A stretch of 35,677 nucleotides of DNA, from NCBI GenBank assembly GCA_041639705.1, contig JBEQBT010000005.1, positions 1 to 35,677 on the forward strand. The letters run 5' to 3'. The translations under genes and the position numbers were made by a program. The stretch comes from JARDZI01 sp041639705 (GTDB lineage: Bacteria; Bacillota; Clostridia; Clostridiales; Caloramatoraceae). Within the stretch, counting starts at the first letter, position 1; each line of letters begins with the position of its first letter. Shown here in pieces: positions 8,166-15,780 of this stretch. The notes beneath the pieces were generated by a model, which saw only the letters and a list, made by a program, of their open reading frames with translations, made no database searches and was not told where the DNA came from.

Positions 8166-9272
8166 TTATTTGATTTTTAGTGTATTTGCAACCATTTCAT
8201 CCACTAAAGCACGGGAAGATATATTCTTCTCTTCAAGTCTTACCTTTGCAACAGTTCCGCATGCAGGACAGAAGGGCACTCTCAATATATCCTGAGCTTG
8301 TATTTCAAGTGTTGGTAGATATATTGTCAACAAGCGTCCTGTAAATTTTGATACACCAATTTTTCTAATCAAATAAGCCTCTGAAACTGTTATATTAACT
8401 AATATGTTCAGCAGTGGAATAATTCCTTTATTGCCATGGGAACTGTACTTAGAAGTGTTTTTCTCAATCTTTACAAAGTTATGGTACTGAACATGGTCCT
8501 CCAACCTTGAAAGCGCCCTCAGTTCAAAACATTCAAGGCAACCGGTAGCATAAGGATTTGTTGCTAGTACACAGATTACAGGTCCATCAATAAATGAGAA
8601 TACTACTGGAATTTCTAATTGGATGGAAATTCTGTTGAGGTTTCTCATCAATACAACAGAAAGATTTTTCATGCATCCAACAATAGCATCGTAATGCTTA
8701 AACATTTCTACAAAGTGACTCATCTGCTGTACGCTTGATAAGCCATCCATATTTGTTGTTAAATCTGCATTTTTGATTTCTTGAATTGTTTCCATTTCCA
8801 TTATATTTAATGCGAAATTCATTTCATTTGCGAGACTACTTGCAGTTTTTACAGAATATTCATCATCTGCAAAAAACAGAACTTTCTTTTTTGCTGCTTC
8901 TTCTTCTGATTCTATTTCATCATGCTGTAAGTATCCTAACAAAGCTAGTGTAATCTCCTCATCAATGCTTTTACAATCACAGGTTGTGACATAGTTCGTC
9001 GCACACAGCTCATTCAATAAGGACTCAACAACCTCCTTGTCGTAGGGTTCCAGAAGATACTCATTAATAATTTCTTCATTATATCCTTCTTCACTTTGTA
9101 AAAATTCAACCACCTTTCTCATGAATGAAGCCAAGTTTTCTGATAAGTAAGACAAATCTAATTCAGCTTCTTCATAATTAAATACACCCATGCGTAATCG
9201 AATTTCACTTGTGCCATTGTCAAAGACCCTTACATTATCACGAAAAACCAAGTTCTTTACATTACTAATCAT
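8166..9272 (-). CDS. sagC: TOMM cyclodehydratase partner protein, SagC-type (E1-like, leader binding)
   Basis: A 368-residue protein resembling the SagC/TOMM E1-like partner. It has an N-terminal winged-helix-like region (about 1-110), the part that binds the leader peptide in this family, then an alpha/beta domain. Four cysteines in two pairs, C245-L-E-C248 and C335-P-A-C338, form the expected structural zinc site. The second pair is followed by GT and lies near the C-terminus, as in E1-like folds. It presents the precursor to the YcaO protein and is needed for its activity. The start overlaps the dehydrogenase stop, with GGAGGAG upstream. SagC-type proteins are poorly conserved, so the call rests on position and zinc motifs as well as on sequence. 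Confidence 0.85.
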   Translation of the reverse strand: MISNVKNLVFRDNVRVFDNGTSEIRLRMGVFNYEEAELDLSYLSENLASFMRKVVEFLQSEEGYNEEIINEYLLEPYDKEVVESLLNELCATNYVTTCDCKSIDEEITLALLGYLQHDEIESEEEAAKKKVLFFADDEYSVKTASSLANEMNFALNIMEMETIQEIKNADLTTNMDGLSSVQQMSHFVEMFKHYDAIVGCMKNLSVVLMRNLNRISIQLEIPVVFSFIDGPVICVLATNPYATGCLECFELRALSRLEDHVQYHNFVKIEKNTSKYSSHGNKGIIPLLNILVNITVSEAYLIRKIGVSKFTGRLLTIYLPTLEIQAQDILRVPFCPACGTVAKVRLEEKNISSRALVDEMVANTLKIK

Positions 9273-10207
9273 TAGATAACTCCTCCATTCCCAAATACTG
9301 TAAAGTGTATAACCTGCTTGCTAATTCCATCAAGTCCAAAGCGTTTTTCAATAAATTGTTTATCATATCCTCCAATATCGCATGCACCATAACCCAGTGC
9401 TGTTGTCGTTAATTGAGCATTTTCTGCAATTTCCCCTGCCTCAATAAACGCATATGCAGCACCGGCATTACCGTATTTATGTGAATTCACATATAACTCA
9501 TATACATAAGCAATACAAAATGCTGATGTCTCTACTTTTATATCACCAAAACCAGCAAGAGCTTTTAAGTCTTCTTCACTATATCCCTTTTCCACCAATC
9601 TAAGGGAATGGTGATATGGATAATATTCATAAATTCCTCTCTCTAAGCCTTCGATATTCCAAGCAACTATATATAATTTCACTGAATAAAAGCCGCCTCC
9701 TGATGGGTTAGCATGAAGCATAATACGTTCAGCATCAGGCTCTTTATCCTTCAATGTAAGATATCCCGTTATACCCTGAGAATAATATAATATTGTTGCA
9801 AATTCTTTTAAAGAAATTGATCCATTAAATATTCTTACACTTCTTCTAGATTGTAAAACAGCACTAAAGGACGCTCTTATTTTTTTTGCTGTTGGAAGTT
9901 TAATGGCCTCAATTGCATTTTCTTTTTTCTCACGCATTGCGAAGGAAAGCAGCGCATCCCTTGCACGGAAACGGCTTATGCCGATTCTAAAATCAAGCCT
10001 TGCAGCATATGTACGAAAATTAAGCAGATACTCTTCACTGACAAAACGATTAACTCTGGAGTGATAAATACCCTTTAATGTAACTTCTGGAGTACGAACT
10101 ACTGTAGTATCGGCATATGGTGATATCAGTGAATATTGTGAACTCATATTTATAGTTTCACGATAATGTGAGTGTTCATCTAAATACTTTTTCCCTTTTT
10201 CATCCAA
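9272..10207 (-). CDS. sagB: SagB-type azoline dehydrogenase (FMN nitroreductase fold)
   Basis: Oxidises thiazolines and oxazolines in the modified peptide to aromatic thiazoles and oxazoles using FMN. The C-terminal 200 residues are a nitroreductase-like SagB domain: RRSVRIFNGSISLKEFATILYY with FMN-contacting arginines, NPSGGGFYSVKLYI, and GEIAENAQLTTTALGYGACDIGG. The N-terminal ~100 residues are the less conserved SagB extension. An ATG at 10216 touches its GGAG site with no spacer, so initiation more likely uses the TTG at 10207, nine bases from GGAG; this gives 311 residues. It is separated from the precursor gene by a 240-base stretch with a strong hairpin, and it overlaps the sagC-like gene by one base. 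Confidence 0.9.
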   Translation of the reverse strand: MDEKGKKYLDEHSHYRETINMSSQYSLISPYADTTVVRTPEVTLKGIYHSRVNRFVSEEYLLNFRTYAARLDFRIGISRFRARDALLSFAMREKKENAIEAIKLPTAKKIRASFSAVLQSRRSVRIFNGSISLKEFATILYYSQGITGYLTLKDKEPDAERIMLHANPSGGGFYSVKLYIVAWNIEGLERGIYEYYPYHHSLRLVEKGYSEEDLKALAGFGDIKVETSAFCIAYVYELYVNSHKYGNAGAAYAFIEAGEIAENAQLTTTALGYGACDIGGYDKQFIEKRFGLDGISKQVIHFTVFGNGGVI

Positions 10208-10297
10208 ACAAAACATCTCCTTCTACATTTACCCTTTACATAGATACTGATTCACCAAAATTACTCTGTGCAAATCAGCCCAATCAAAGGTATTATC

Positions 10298-10354
10298 AAT
10301 TATGCCTAAAGGAGCAGGTCAGAACTTTAGGCATAATTCTGACCTACTCCTTTT
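10298..10354 (-). promoter_or_regulatory. Intercistronic hairpin or attenuator between precursor and sagB
   Basis: Arms 10308-10324 and 10338-10354 form a 17-bp stem with one G-T pair. The loop sequence (10325-10338) is also perfectly complementary over 14 bases to 10298-10311 just outside the stem. The RNA can thus form the main hairpin, the alternative helix, or possibly a pseudoknot. There is no U-tract, so it may act as an RNA-stabilising or processing element rather than a simple terminator. A second small hairpin (10373-10392, 8 bp, GTGA tetraloop on the minus strand) lies nearer the precursor. Such elements would let the precursor be made in excess over its enzymes, as in streptolysin S operons. 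Confidence 0.65.
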
Positions 10355-10455
10355 GCATCATGCATATGTATCTACAAAATTCACATTTTGTAAACAGGCT
10401 ACAAATTGTATTTCATATCTTTCTTAAAGTATAAATCCATATTTAGTATTAGAAA

Positions 10456-10581
10456 TTAGCAGCATGTACAACTGCAGCAGCAGCATGATGATCCAGTACA
10501 TGTTGTAGATGCTCCTGGACTAACCTGAACAGTTCCCATAACTACACTAGTTGCACAATTATAACGAGTGTATTTTAACAT
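10456..10581 (-). CDS. sagA: Streptolysin S-like TOMM precursor peptide
   Basis: A 41-codon gene. A textbook AAGGAGGTGAAATCA site precedes ATG. The product begins MLKYTRYNCATSV; streptolysin S SagA, from memory, begins MLKFTSNILATSV, so residues 1-3, 5 and 10-13 agree. VSPG at 20-23 corresponds to VAPG in SagA and clostridiolysin S. The tail from residue 25 is STTCTGSSCCCCSCTCC: eight Cys plus many Ser/Thr, all potential heterocycles. Unlike SagA it has no long Ser/Gly-rich C-terminal tail and ends in Cys-Cys. The sagB, sagC and sagD genes follow directly. Mature product, cleavage site (probably after PG or PGA) and activity are inferred. Confidence 0.9.
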   Translation of the reverse strand: MLKYTRYNCATSVVMGTVQVSPGASTTCTGSSCCCCSCTCC

Positions 10582-10913
10582 TGATTTCACCTCCTTGCTA
10601 TAATTAATTTAACAGTGTGTATAACTTAAACCCCTTGATAATACTGGGCTTGGTGCACACAGAACTTGTCTATAACTCAATATATGATAGGATTTTGTTA
10701 CATATTACTCCTGTTAATGTATAATTTGGTAATAACAAAAAACAGAACTCACAAATAAAAGGAGGGATCTCTATGCATCAACAATTATAGTGAACCCTAT
10801 CAATTTGTTTGCAGTAGAGCTTGTCCATTCCTTCTACATCTAGGTCTATTAATAATGAACATTATTGATTTGCCTACCCCAAAATCTAAAGTAGATTTTT
10901 AGCTTAAAACAGG
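10582..10913. other. Intergenic region upstream of the precursor gene
   Basis: This 332-base gap should hold the TOMM promoter. A TATACA-type -10 occurs about 40 bases before the precursor ATG, but no -35 of usable quality is spaced to it, which would fit activator-dependent expression. Next to the asnB stop, 10881-10900 forms an 8-bp A/T-rich hairpin (AAAATCTA-ctt-TAGATTTT on the minus strand), a weak terminator candidate. On the plus strand TATAAT (10720-10725) and a strong AAAGGAGGG site precede a five-codon reading frame at 10773-10790. No longer gene is visible. Confidence 0.5.
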
Positions 10914-12842
10914 CTAAACAAATCCTCTATACGCAGACTCTAAGAGCATATGCGTCGTGATAATATAGATGAGTGTCATGTCTTCTGTTATATTACTTTG
11001 AGAATAACCTGAAAAACCTTTTAATCTTTTTGTTAACGATAGAACTGCATTGTAATCAAAAACACCATACTTATCAAACATATCTTTCGATAAATATGAT
11101 TCAAACTTGTCCCCATTTTTTAAAAAAAGTTCTGCACCAGGTGTAGAGTATTGATATTTCGTTCTTCTCAAAATTGGGTCAGGTACTATGTCAGCAAAAG
11201 TTTCTTTTAAAATATACTTTTCCTTGTATCCACATAATTTCAAATTGTCTGGAATTGAATAGGCAAGTGTAATCAAACGACGGTCAAGAAATGGATATCT
11301 TCCCTCAACCGAGTTTGCCATAAGTACTCTGTCGCCTTGTGTTGACAAAAGATAGCCTGCTAATAGTATTTGCATTTGAACAGCCTGACACTTCTTCAAT
11401 ATCGACAGATTCCTTGATTCGCTGCTAAATTGTTGATAAATTTCATTCTCAATATTTTTCAAGTCTATACATGCCCTGTTCTCGCGGTTAAAATAATCAA
11501 TGATGGAAAAACTTCCAGATATACGTGATTGCATCGAATAGATAAAATCATTACTTCCACTTAGAAACCTCGAATAATACTTTTTATAACCTTCCAGTAT
11601 ATAACTGCTGCTGTTATTACCAGATGGCACAACATTTCTGATTCCATCCCTCCGGATATCAGAAACTGGGTTGAGTGAGCAATACTTTCGAAAAAGCGTT
11701 TCTTTATATATGTCATATCCGTAAAATAACTCATCTGCCCCTTCGCCACTTAAAACAAATTTAATGCCATTTTCATGGGCAGCTCTAGAAAGCATATACA
11801 TGGGAATAGCTCCCAATTTATAAAGTGGCACCTCACAGTGTTTTATCACCTTCGGAAGTTCTGAAATAATTTCATCATCGCTTACCGTTATTTTTATATG
11901 TTCTCCTTTGTTCCCTTTCAATCCTAATGACTGATATGCAGATTCATCTATTTTATAATTTCGAAATCCCAGAGAAAACGTAGAAAATTCATCATAGCCG
12001 CATTCATTCAACAGCTTCAACAAAATTGTAGAGTCTAATCCACCGCTTAAATAAACCCCCCATTTTACATTGGAATCACACATGAGCCTGTCAATAACGG
12101 ACTTAGTAAGTGTAGTACGTATTTCATGCTTGAGTTCATCAACACTATCATAATTGCATATATCGTCATAGTCGGAAAAGTGATGATAAATTTTAACTTG
12201 TACACCATTTCTGCTATCAATAAATGCATAACCTGAAGGTGGAATCTGATAAATATTTTCAAAAATTGTTCGACCTTGAACTGGTGACCAATAAACAAAC
12301 TGTTCATAGAGTCCAGTTATGCTTGGACGTATATCAACTGCATTTGAATTAACAATTGCCTTTATCTCTGAGCCAAAATAAACAATGTCATTAACCACAG
12401 AATAATATAGCGGACATATACCAATTCTGTCTCTTGCAACAAACACCTTGTTGTTGTGCTGGTCATAAATTGCAAATGCAAATTGGCCATCAATTTTACC
12501 CAGCAGCTTAATTCCAAATTCCTCATACAAATGCACTATAACCTCAGAATCACAGTATGACCGAAAGACATGTCCCTTTGCAATCAAACTATTCATTAAT
12601 TCGGTATAATTGTAAATTTCTCCATTAAACACAGCAACTATAGACCTATCTTCATTAAATAAAGGTTGTTCTCCATTCTTACTGTCAACTATGCTCAATC
12701 TTGTCGAACCTAATTGCACCATCTGGTTACTATAGTATCCCTCTGCGTCTGGCCCTCTATGGACTATTGCACTAACCATTCTTTCAATAACATTGTTAGG
12801 CAGCCCATTACCTAATGAAACCATTCCTGCAATACCACACAT
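10914..12842 (-). CDS. asnB: Asparagine synthetase (glutamine-hydrolysing)
   Basis: Makes asparagine from aspartate, glutamine and ATP. The start must be the ATG at 12842: GGAGGACAGATA precedes it, and the product then begins MCGIAG, giving the N-terminal Cys2 nucleophile of the glutaminase domain. The upstream in-frame ATG at 12860 would bury that Cys. Glutaminase motifs are RGPDAEGYY, GEIYNY and CDSEVIVHLYEEFG. The synthetase domain has the PP-loop SGGLDST, SGEGADELFYGY and VEGRYPFLDRR. At 642 residues both domains are complete, unlike the cyclases of lasso peptide clusters only in context. It ends 332 bases before the TOMM precursor, in the same direction. A link to peptide maturation is possible but unproven; ordinary Asn synthesis is the default. 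Confidence 0.9.
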   Translation of the reverse strand: MCGIAGMVSLGNGLPNNVIERMVSAIVHRGPDAEGYYSNQMVQLGSTRLSIVDSKNGEQPLFNEDRSIVAVFNGEIYNYTELMNSLIAKGHVFRSYCDSEVIVHLYEEFGIKLLGKIDGQFAFAIYDQHNNKVFVARDRIGICPLYYSVVNDIVYFGSEIKAIVNSNAVDIRPSITGLYEQFVYWSPVQGRTIFENIYQIPPSGYAFIDSRNGVQVKIYHHFSDYDDICNYDSVDELKHEIRTTLTKSVIDRLMCDSNVKWGVYLSGGLDSTILLKLLNECGYDEFSTFSLGFRNYKIDESAYQSLGLKGNKGEHIKITVSDDEIISELPKVIKHCEVPLYKLGAIPMYMLSRAAHENGIKFVLSGEGADELFYGYDIYKETLFRKYCSLNPVSDIRRDGIRNVVPSGNNSSSYILEGYKKYYSRFLSGSNDFIYSMQSRISGSFSIIDYFNRENRACIDLKNIENEIYQQFSSESRNLSILKKCQAVQMQILLAGYLLSTQGDRVLMANSVEGRYPFLDRRLITLAYSIPDNLKLCGYKEKYILKETFADIVPDPILRRTKYQYSTPGAELFLKNGDKFESYLSKDMFDKYGVFDYNAVLSLTKRLKGFSGYSQSNITEDMTLIYIITTHMLLESAYRGFV

Positions 12843-13270
12843 TATCTGTCCTCCATCCACATTCCTCTTTCAGCCTATTTATATACATTTTGTAAAATTT
12901 TACGTCTTTTTAATAACCTATATGTATCTTCCCTATTGTACATGTAGAAAAATAAGTCACTAATCGTCCTAGTTTCATTGGAATTTCTTGATTCTAGCGA
13001 GATGATTGTAAATTGCCTGAAAATGATAGTGATGTGTGCAAGCTGCATGATATAATAATAAATGCAAAGAAAATAGCACAATGTTATTTGCTTTGACCTA
13101 TAAATTATTGTGTTCCGACAAGAAGCCTATAATAATATATGGGTTTTTTTATATTAGTTTTCTTTCAAATACATTTATATTCTATATGGTATATTTTACT
13201 ATTATAGTACGCATTAATCAATAATTTACTAATTCTTTTTTATTTTTATATACTCTTTTATTGTTCGGTA

Positions 13271-13285
13271 GTGTCAAGTTGACAC
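13271..13285. repeat. GTGTCAA-g-TTGACAC palindrome
   Basis: A perfect 7-bp inverted repeat with one central base, in the context GGTAGTGTCAAGTTGACACCC and followed by ACCC-tattctttt-GGGT. It could be an operator, or the end of a decayed mobile element. No transposase remnant is visible beside it. Confidence 0.35.
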
Positions 13286-13326
13286 CCTATTCTTTTGGGT
13301 ATTTGTTAGACCCCCTTAAAGCAAAA

Positions 13327-13352
13327 TTCCCCAAGACCATCATCTTGGGGAA
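13327..13352 (-). terminator. Terminator after the formate dehydrogenase operon
   Basis: TTCCCCAAGA (13327-13336) and TCTTGGGGAA (13343-13352) form a perfect 10-bp stem with a 6-base loop. On the minus strand it is followed by TTTTGCTTT. It lies 180 bases past the fdhD stop and is the first strong hairpin after it. Confidence 0.7.
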
Positions 13353-13532
13353 CATAAAACACAGTTTATTTAATTTTTAAAATCCTTCAAAGCCTTTGAT
13401 GTCAGCCTATTTCCGTTCTGTCCTCACGATATACTCAATGTGTGCAGCATGTGAAAACATATTTCTCTCAAAAACCTTCCGAACTATATTTTCAAGGATT
13501 AATTTACAAATATATAAAAAGCTCAGAACTTT

Positions 13533-14309
13533 CTATTGAACAATCCTACCTTCTCCACAGTAAATATTCATCCTGTTACCCCTGGCAAAGCCTATCATTG
13601 TCATGTTTGAGGCCTTTGCAATACTTAATGCTAAATCTGTAGGTGCTGAATGGGAAATAATTATTGGTATACCAGCCCTTGCAGCCTTAAGGGTTATATC
13701 TGAAGAAATTCTTCCAGTTGTCATTAAAAGCTTATCACCTAATTCAATATTTTGAAGTAGGGCTTTACCTATAACCTTGTCAAGCGCATTATGCCTTCCA
13801 ATATCCTCAGAAAAGAAAAGTATTTCCTCACTGCTGCAAATTGCACAACTGTGCACTCCTCCTGTTTGTTTGAAAAGCTCTGATTTACTATTAAATTCCT
13901 TCATTAACATGGATATATTATTTACTGAGCATTTGCAGGTGCTCTCTATTGGTTTGATTTCATTTTCCTCAAGATAATCTAAATCCATGCTTCCTCCTGC
14001 ACATCCAGAGGTTAACGTTCTCTTTTTCTCATGAATAGGCTCTGATTCATCCTTCAGTATTATGCACAAATTATTTTCATCCTTTTCCTCTATGCTTTTG
14101 ATTGATTTCATAGAAAAAATTACTCTATCCGAAAAAAGAAAACCTATAGATAATTGAAGCATTTCATTAGGTGTACACATAAGGGAAGCATAAAATTTAC
14201 GATTCACATTTATATTCAATACATTTTCTACTATTATTTCATCAGAAATTTTATCTTCATTTCCATTATTTATTTTTATAATGTCTACTTTCTTCACACT
14301 ATTTATCAT
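13533..14309 (-). CDS. fdhD: Formate dehydrogenase accessory sulfurtransferase FdhD
   Basis: Passes sulfur from cysteine desulfurase to the molybdenum/tungsten bis-MGD cofactor of formate dehydrogenase, which is inactive without it. The 258-residue protein has the family pattern: NVNRKFYASLMCTPNEMLQLSIGFLFSD near the N-terminus, the C-x-x-C pair HSCAICS in the sulfur-carrying loop, then FSEDIGRHNALDKVIGKALL and the SSDITLKAARAGIPIIISHSAPT core. The start is taken as the ATG at 14309, behind GGGGGAT; an earlier in-frame ATG at 14348 lies deeper in mobA and lacks a site. The gene overlaps the end of mobA by 11 bases and is the last of the fdh operon. Confidence 0.93.
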   Translation of the reverse strand: MINSVKKVDIIKINNGNEDKISDEIIVENVLNINVNRKFYASLMCTPNEMLQLSIGFLFSDRVIFSMKSIKSIEEKDENNLCIILKDESEPIHEKKRTLTSGCAGGSMDLDYLEENEIKPIESTCKCSVNNISMLMKEFNSKSELFKQTGGVHSCAICSSEEILFFSEDIGRHNALDKVIGKALLQNIELGDKLLMTTGRISSDITLKAARAGIPIIISHSAPTDLALSIAKASNMTMIGFARGNRMNIYCGEGRIVQ

Positions 14310-14916
14310 TAAGATTATCCCCCATAAAGATTTCCTCCAGCACAGCAAGATCAGCTTTATAATTTAAGTTAGTAAAAATATTCAGATTACTGCTAAACTT
14401 TTTTACTTCGCTTTCTTCTATATAATGAATCCTGCTTTCATTAATTACATTAAGTAGTTTGAAGCTTTGCTGCTTTATATGGCTCTCAAATTTATCAAGC
14501 ATGCTAATAGAGTAAAAAGCATAAAGGGGCTCTACATAATTTGATTTTAAAGATACAACCCCTTCCACATTTTCATCTTCAATTAATTTCATCATATACT
14601 TTATGAAATCAATGTTTATAAAAGGCATATCACATGCAGTTATAAAAACATTCTTGGAAGAGGCATATTTCAACCCTGAATAAATTGCTCCCATTGGGCC
14701 TAAATCTGGTATTATATCCATTTTAGTAGCATATTTTATGTCTGCAAACTTCAAAGTATCATTTGCTATTAAAATTATATCCTCAAAAACCTCTTCCAAT
14801 TGTTCTCCAATAATCTCTATGAGATATTTATCCTTAATTTTAATTTTACATTTATCAAAACCCATTCTACTGCTTTTCCCGCCACATAGAATTACTGCTG
14901 TTCCAAATTCCTTCAA
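14299..14916 (-). CDS. mobA: Molybdenum cofactor guanylyltransferase
   Basis: Adds GMP from GTP to molybdopterin to give the guanine dinucleotide cofactor needed by FdhF. The 205-residue nucleotidyltransferase opens with the signature AVILCGGKSSRMGFDK (LxGGxSxRMGxDK). DLGPMGAIYSGL and ITACDMPFINIDF (the metal-binding Asp) follow. It starts at TTG, with AAGGAGGT seven bases upstream, 12 bases after the flavoprotein gene. Its place between fdhF and fdhD shows that the dehydrogenase brings its own cofactor-finishing enzymes. Length and motifs are normal for the family. Confidence 0.93.
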   Translation of the reverse strand: MKEFGTAVILCGGKSSRMGFDKCKIKIKDKYLIEIIGEQLEEVFEDIILIANDTLKFADIKYATKMDIIPDLGPMGAIYSGLKYASSKNVFITACDMPFINIDFIKYMMKLIEDENVEGVVSLKSNYVEPLYAFYSISMLDKFESHIKQQSFKLLNVINESRIHYIEESEVKKFSSNLNIFTNLNYKADLAVLEEIFMGDNLNDK

Positions 14917-14928
14917 CCTCTGACCTCC

Positions 14929-15780
14929 TTAAAATTCTGGAGGTAATTCCAGCATTTCATCATAATTAAAAACCGGCCCATCTATACACATATATTTACT
15001 TCCTACCTTACAATGTCCGCATTTGCCTATTCCGCAGCGCATATGTGTTTCTAATGAGGTATATATATCCGTTCCCTTCATTCCCAGCTTTAATAAATCC
15101 TTTGCAACTGCCTTTATTCTTCTTGGAGAGGCACAAATAATTGCTGCAGTGTTTTCCCAGTTCAATCCTAAATCAGGTAATAAATCATTTATATATCCTA
15201 CATAAGCTTCTACCTTAGTAGTTGGGTTACTAAGTGCATATAAAACCTTAACATCCTCTATATTATTCCAGGCAATTAAATCCTCTTTATATATTAAATC
15301 TTCATAGGTCATTGCGCTGCCTATGACAACTACCCTTCCGAATTCCGCCTTGTTTTCAAGCATTCTCACTATCATTGTTCTAACTGGTGCAAGCCCAACT
15401 CCGCTTCCAACAATTATTACATCCTTTTTCTTAAATTTCTCATATGGAAAGCCTTTTCCAAAGGGTCCTCTTAATCCTACCTTGTCTCCAACCTTCATGT
15501 TGTGTATTGCTTCAGTTACTTTTCCTGCTTTTTTAATAACAAATTCAAAGCTATCCTTTAAGCTAGGAGAGAAGGGAATGGATATGGCTATTTCCCCAAC
15601 TCCAAATACAGTTATTTCAAAGAATTGCCCATCAAATACAAACTTATCATGCAGTGATTTATCTTCATACTGCAAAATAAAGCGTTTTATCTTTTTTGTT
15701 TCTTCAATTATATCAGTTATTACTGCAATCTGGGGAAGATAAACGTTTTCACAACCTTCTCCATGATTATGCGTACTCAT
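14929..15780 (-). CDS. FAD/NAD(P)-binding electron-transfer subunit (HydG/AsrB-like) with a 2Fe-2S site
   Basis: A 283-residue member of the ferredoxin-NADP reductase superfamily, closest in layout to the gamma subunit of sulfhydrogenases, AsrB of anaerobic sulfite reductase, and PyrK. There is an FAD barrel (GDKVGLRGPFGKGFPYEKFKKKD in its second half), a nucleotide domain starting with VIIVGSGVGLAPVRTMI, and a C-terminal iron-sulfur motif C-G-I-G-K-C-G-H-C followed by C in KYMCIDGPVF. It probably passes electrons between NAD(P)H and the iron-sulfur subunit encoded just upstream, linking formate oxidation to pyridine nucleotide. The ATG follows the preceding stop with no gap, behind GGGGGGATGAATAA. 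The physiological direction and nucleotide cannot be read from sequence. Confidence 0.82.
   Translation of the reverse strand: MSTHNHGEGCENVYLPQIAVITDIIEETKKIKRFILQYEDKSLHDKFVFDGQFFEITVFGVGEIAISIPFSPSLKDSFEFVIKKAGKVTEAIHNMKVGDKVGLRGPFGKGFPYEKFKKKDVIIVGSGVGLAPVRTMIVRMLENKAEFGRVVVIGSAMTYEDLIYKEDLIAWNNIEDVKVLYALSNPTTKVEAYVGYINDLLPDLGLNWENTAAIICASPRRIKAVAKDLLKLGMKGTDIYTSLETHMRCGIGKCGHCKVGSKYMCIDGPVFNYDEMLELPPEF

Larger units (their letters stand above)
12843..13532. other. Intergenic region between fdhD and asnB
   Basis: This 690-base AT-rich gap shows no gene I trust. From right to left it has a terminator hairpin for the fdh operon (13327-13352), a short GTGTCAA-g-TTGACAC palindrome (13271-13285), and a long AT-rich stretch. 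A weak candidate asnB promoter is TTGTGC (13076-13081), 18 bases, TATTAT (13052-13057) on the minus strand. That would give a leader of about 200 bases in which I see no known riboswitch or T-box. A 68-codon minus-strand frame at 12875-13081 has no ribosome site and is discounted. Confidence 0.5.

Noticed and set aside
10168..10434. 88-codon plus-strand frame across the precursor-sagB gap
   Set aside because: It is antisense to sagB and to the hairpin element, and no translation signal precedes it.
10456..10581. Precursor as a lanthipeptide or lasso peptide, given the Ser/Thr/Cys tail and nearby asnB
   Set aside because: No LanB, LanC, LanM or lasso B protein is present, while SagB, SagC and YcaO genes follow directly and the leader matches SagA.
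12875..13081. 68-codon minus-strand frame upstream of asnB
   Set aside because: It starts at TTG without a ribosome site, is rich in Tyr/Ile as expected from AT-rich non-coding DNA, and resembles no family I know.
13442..13642. 66-codon plus-strand frame overlapping the fdhD 3' end
   Set aside because: Most of it is antisense to fdhD and there is no ribosome site; it appears to be chance.
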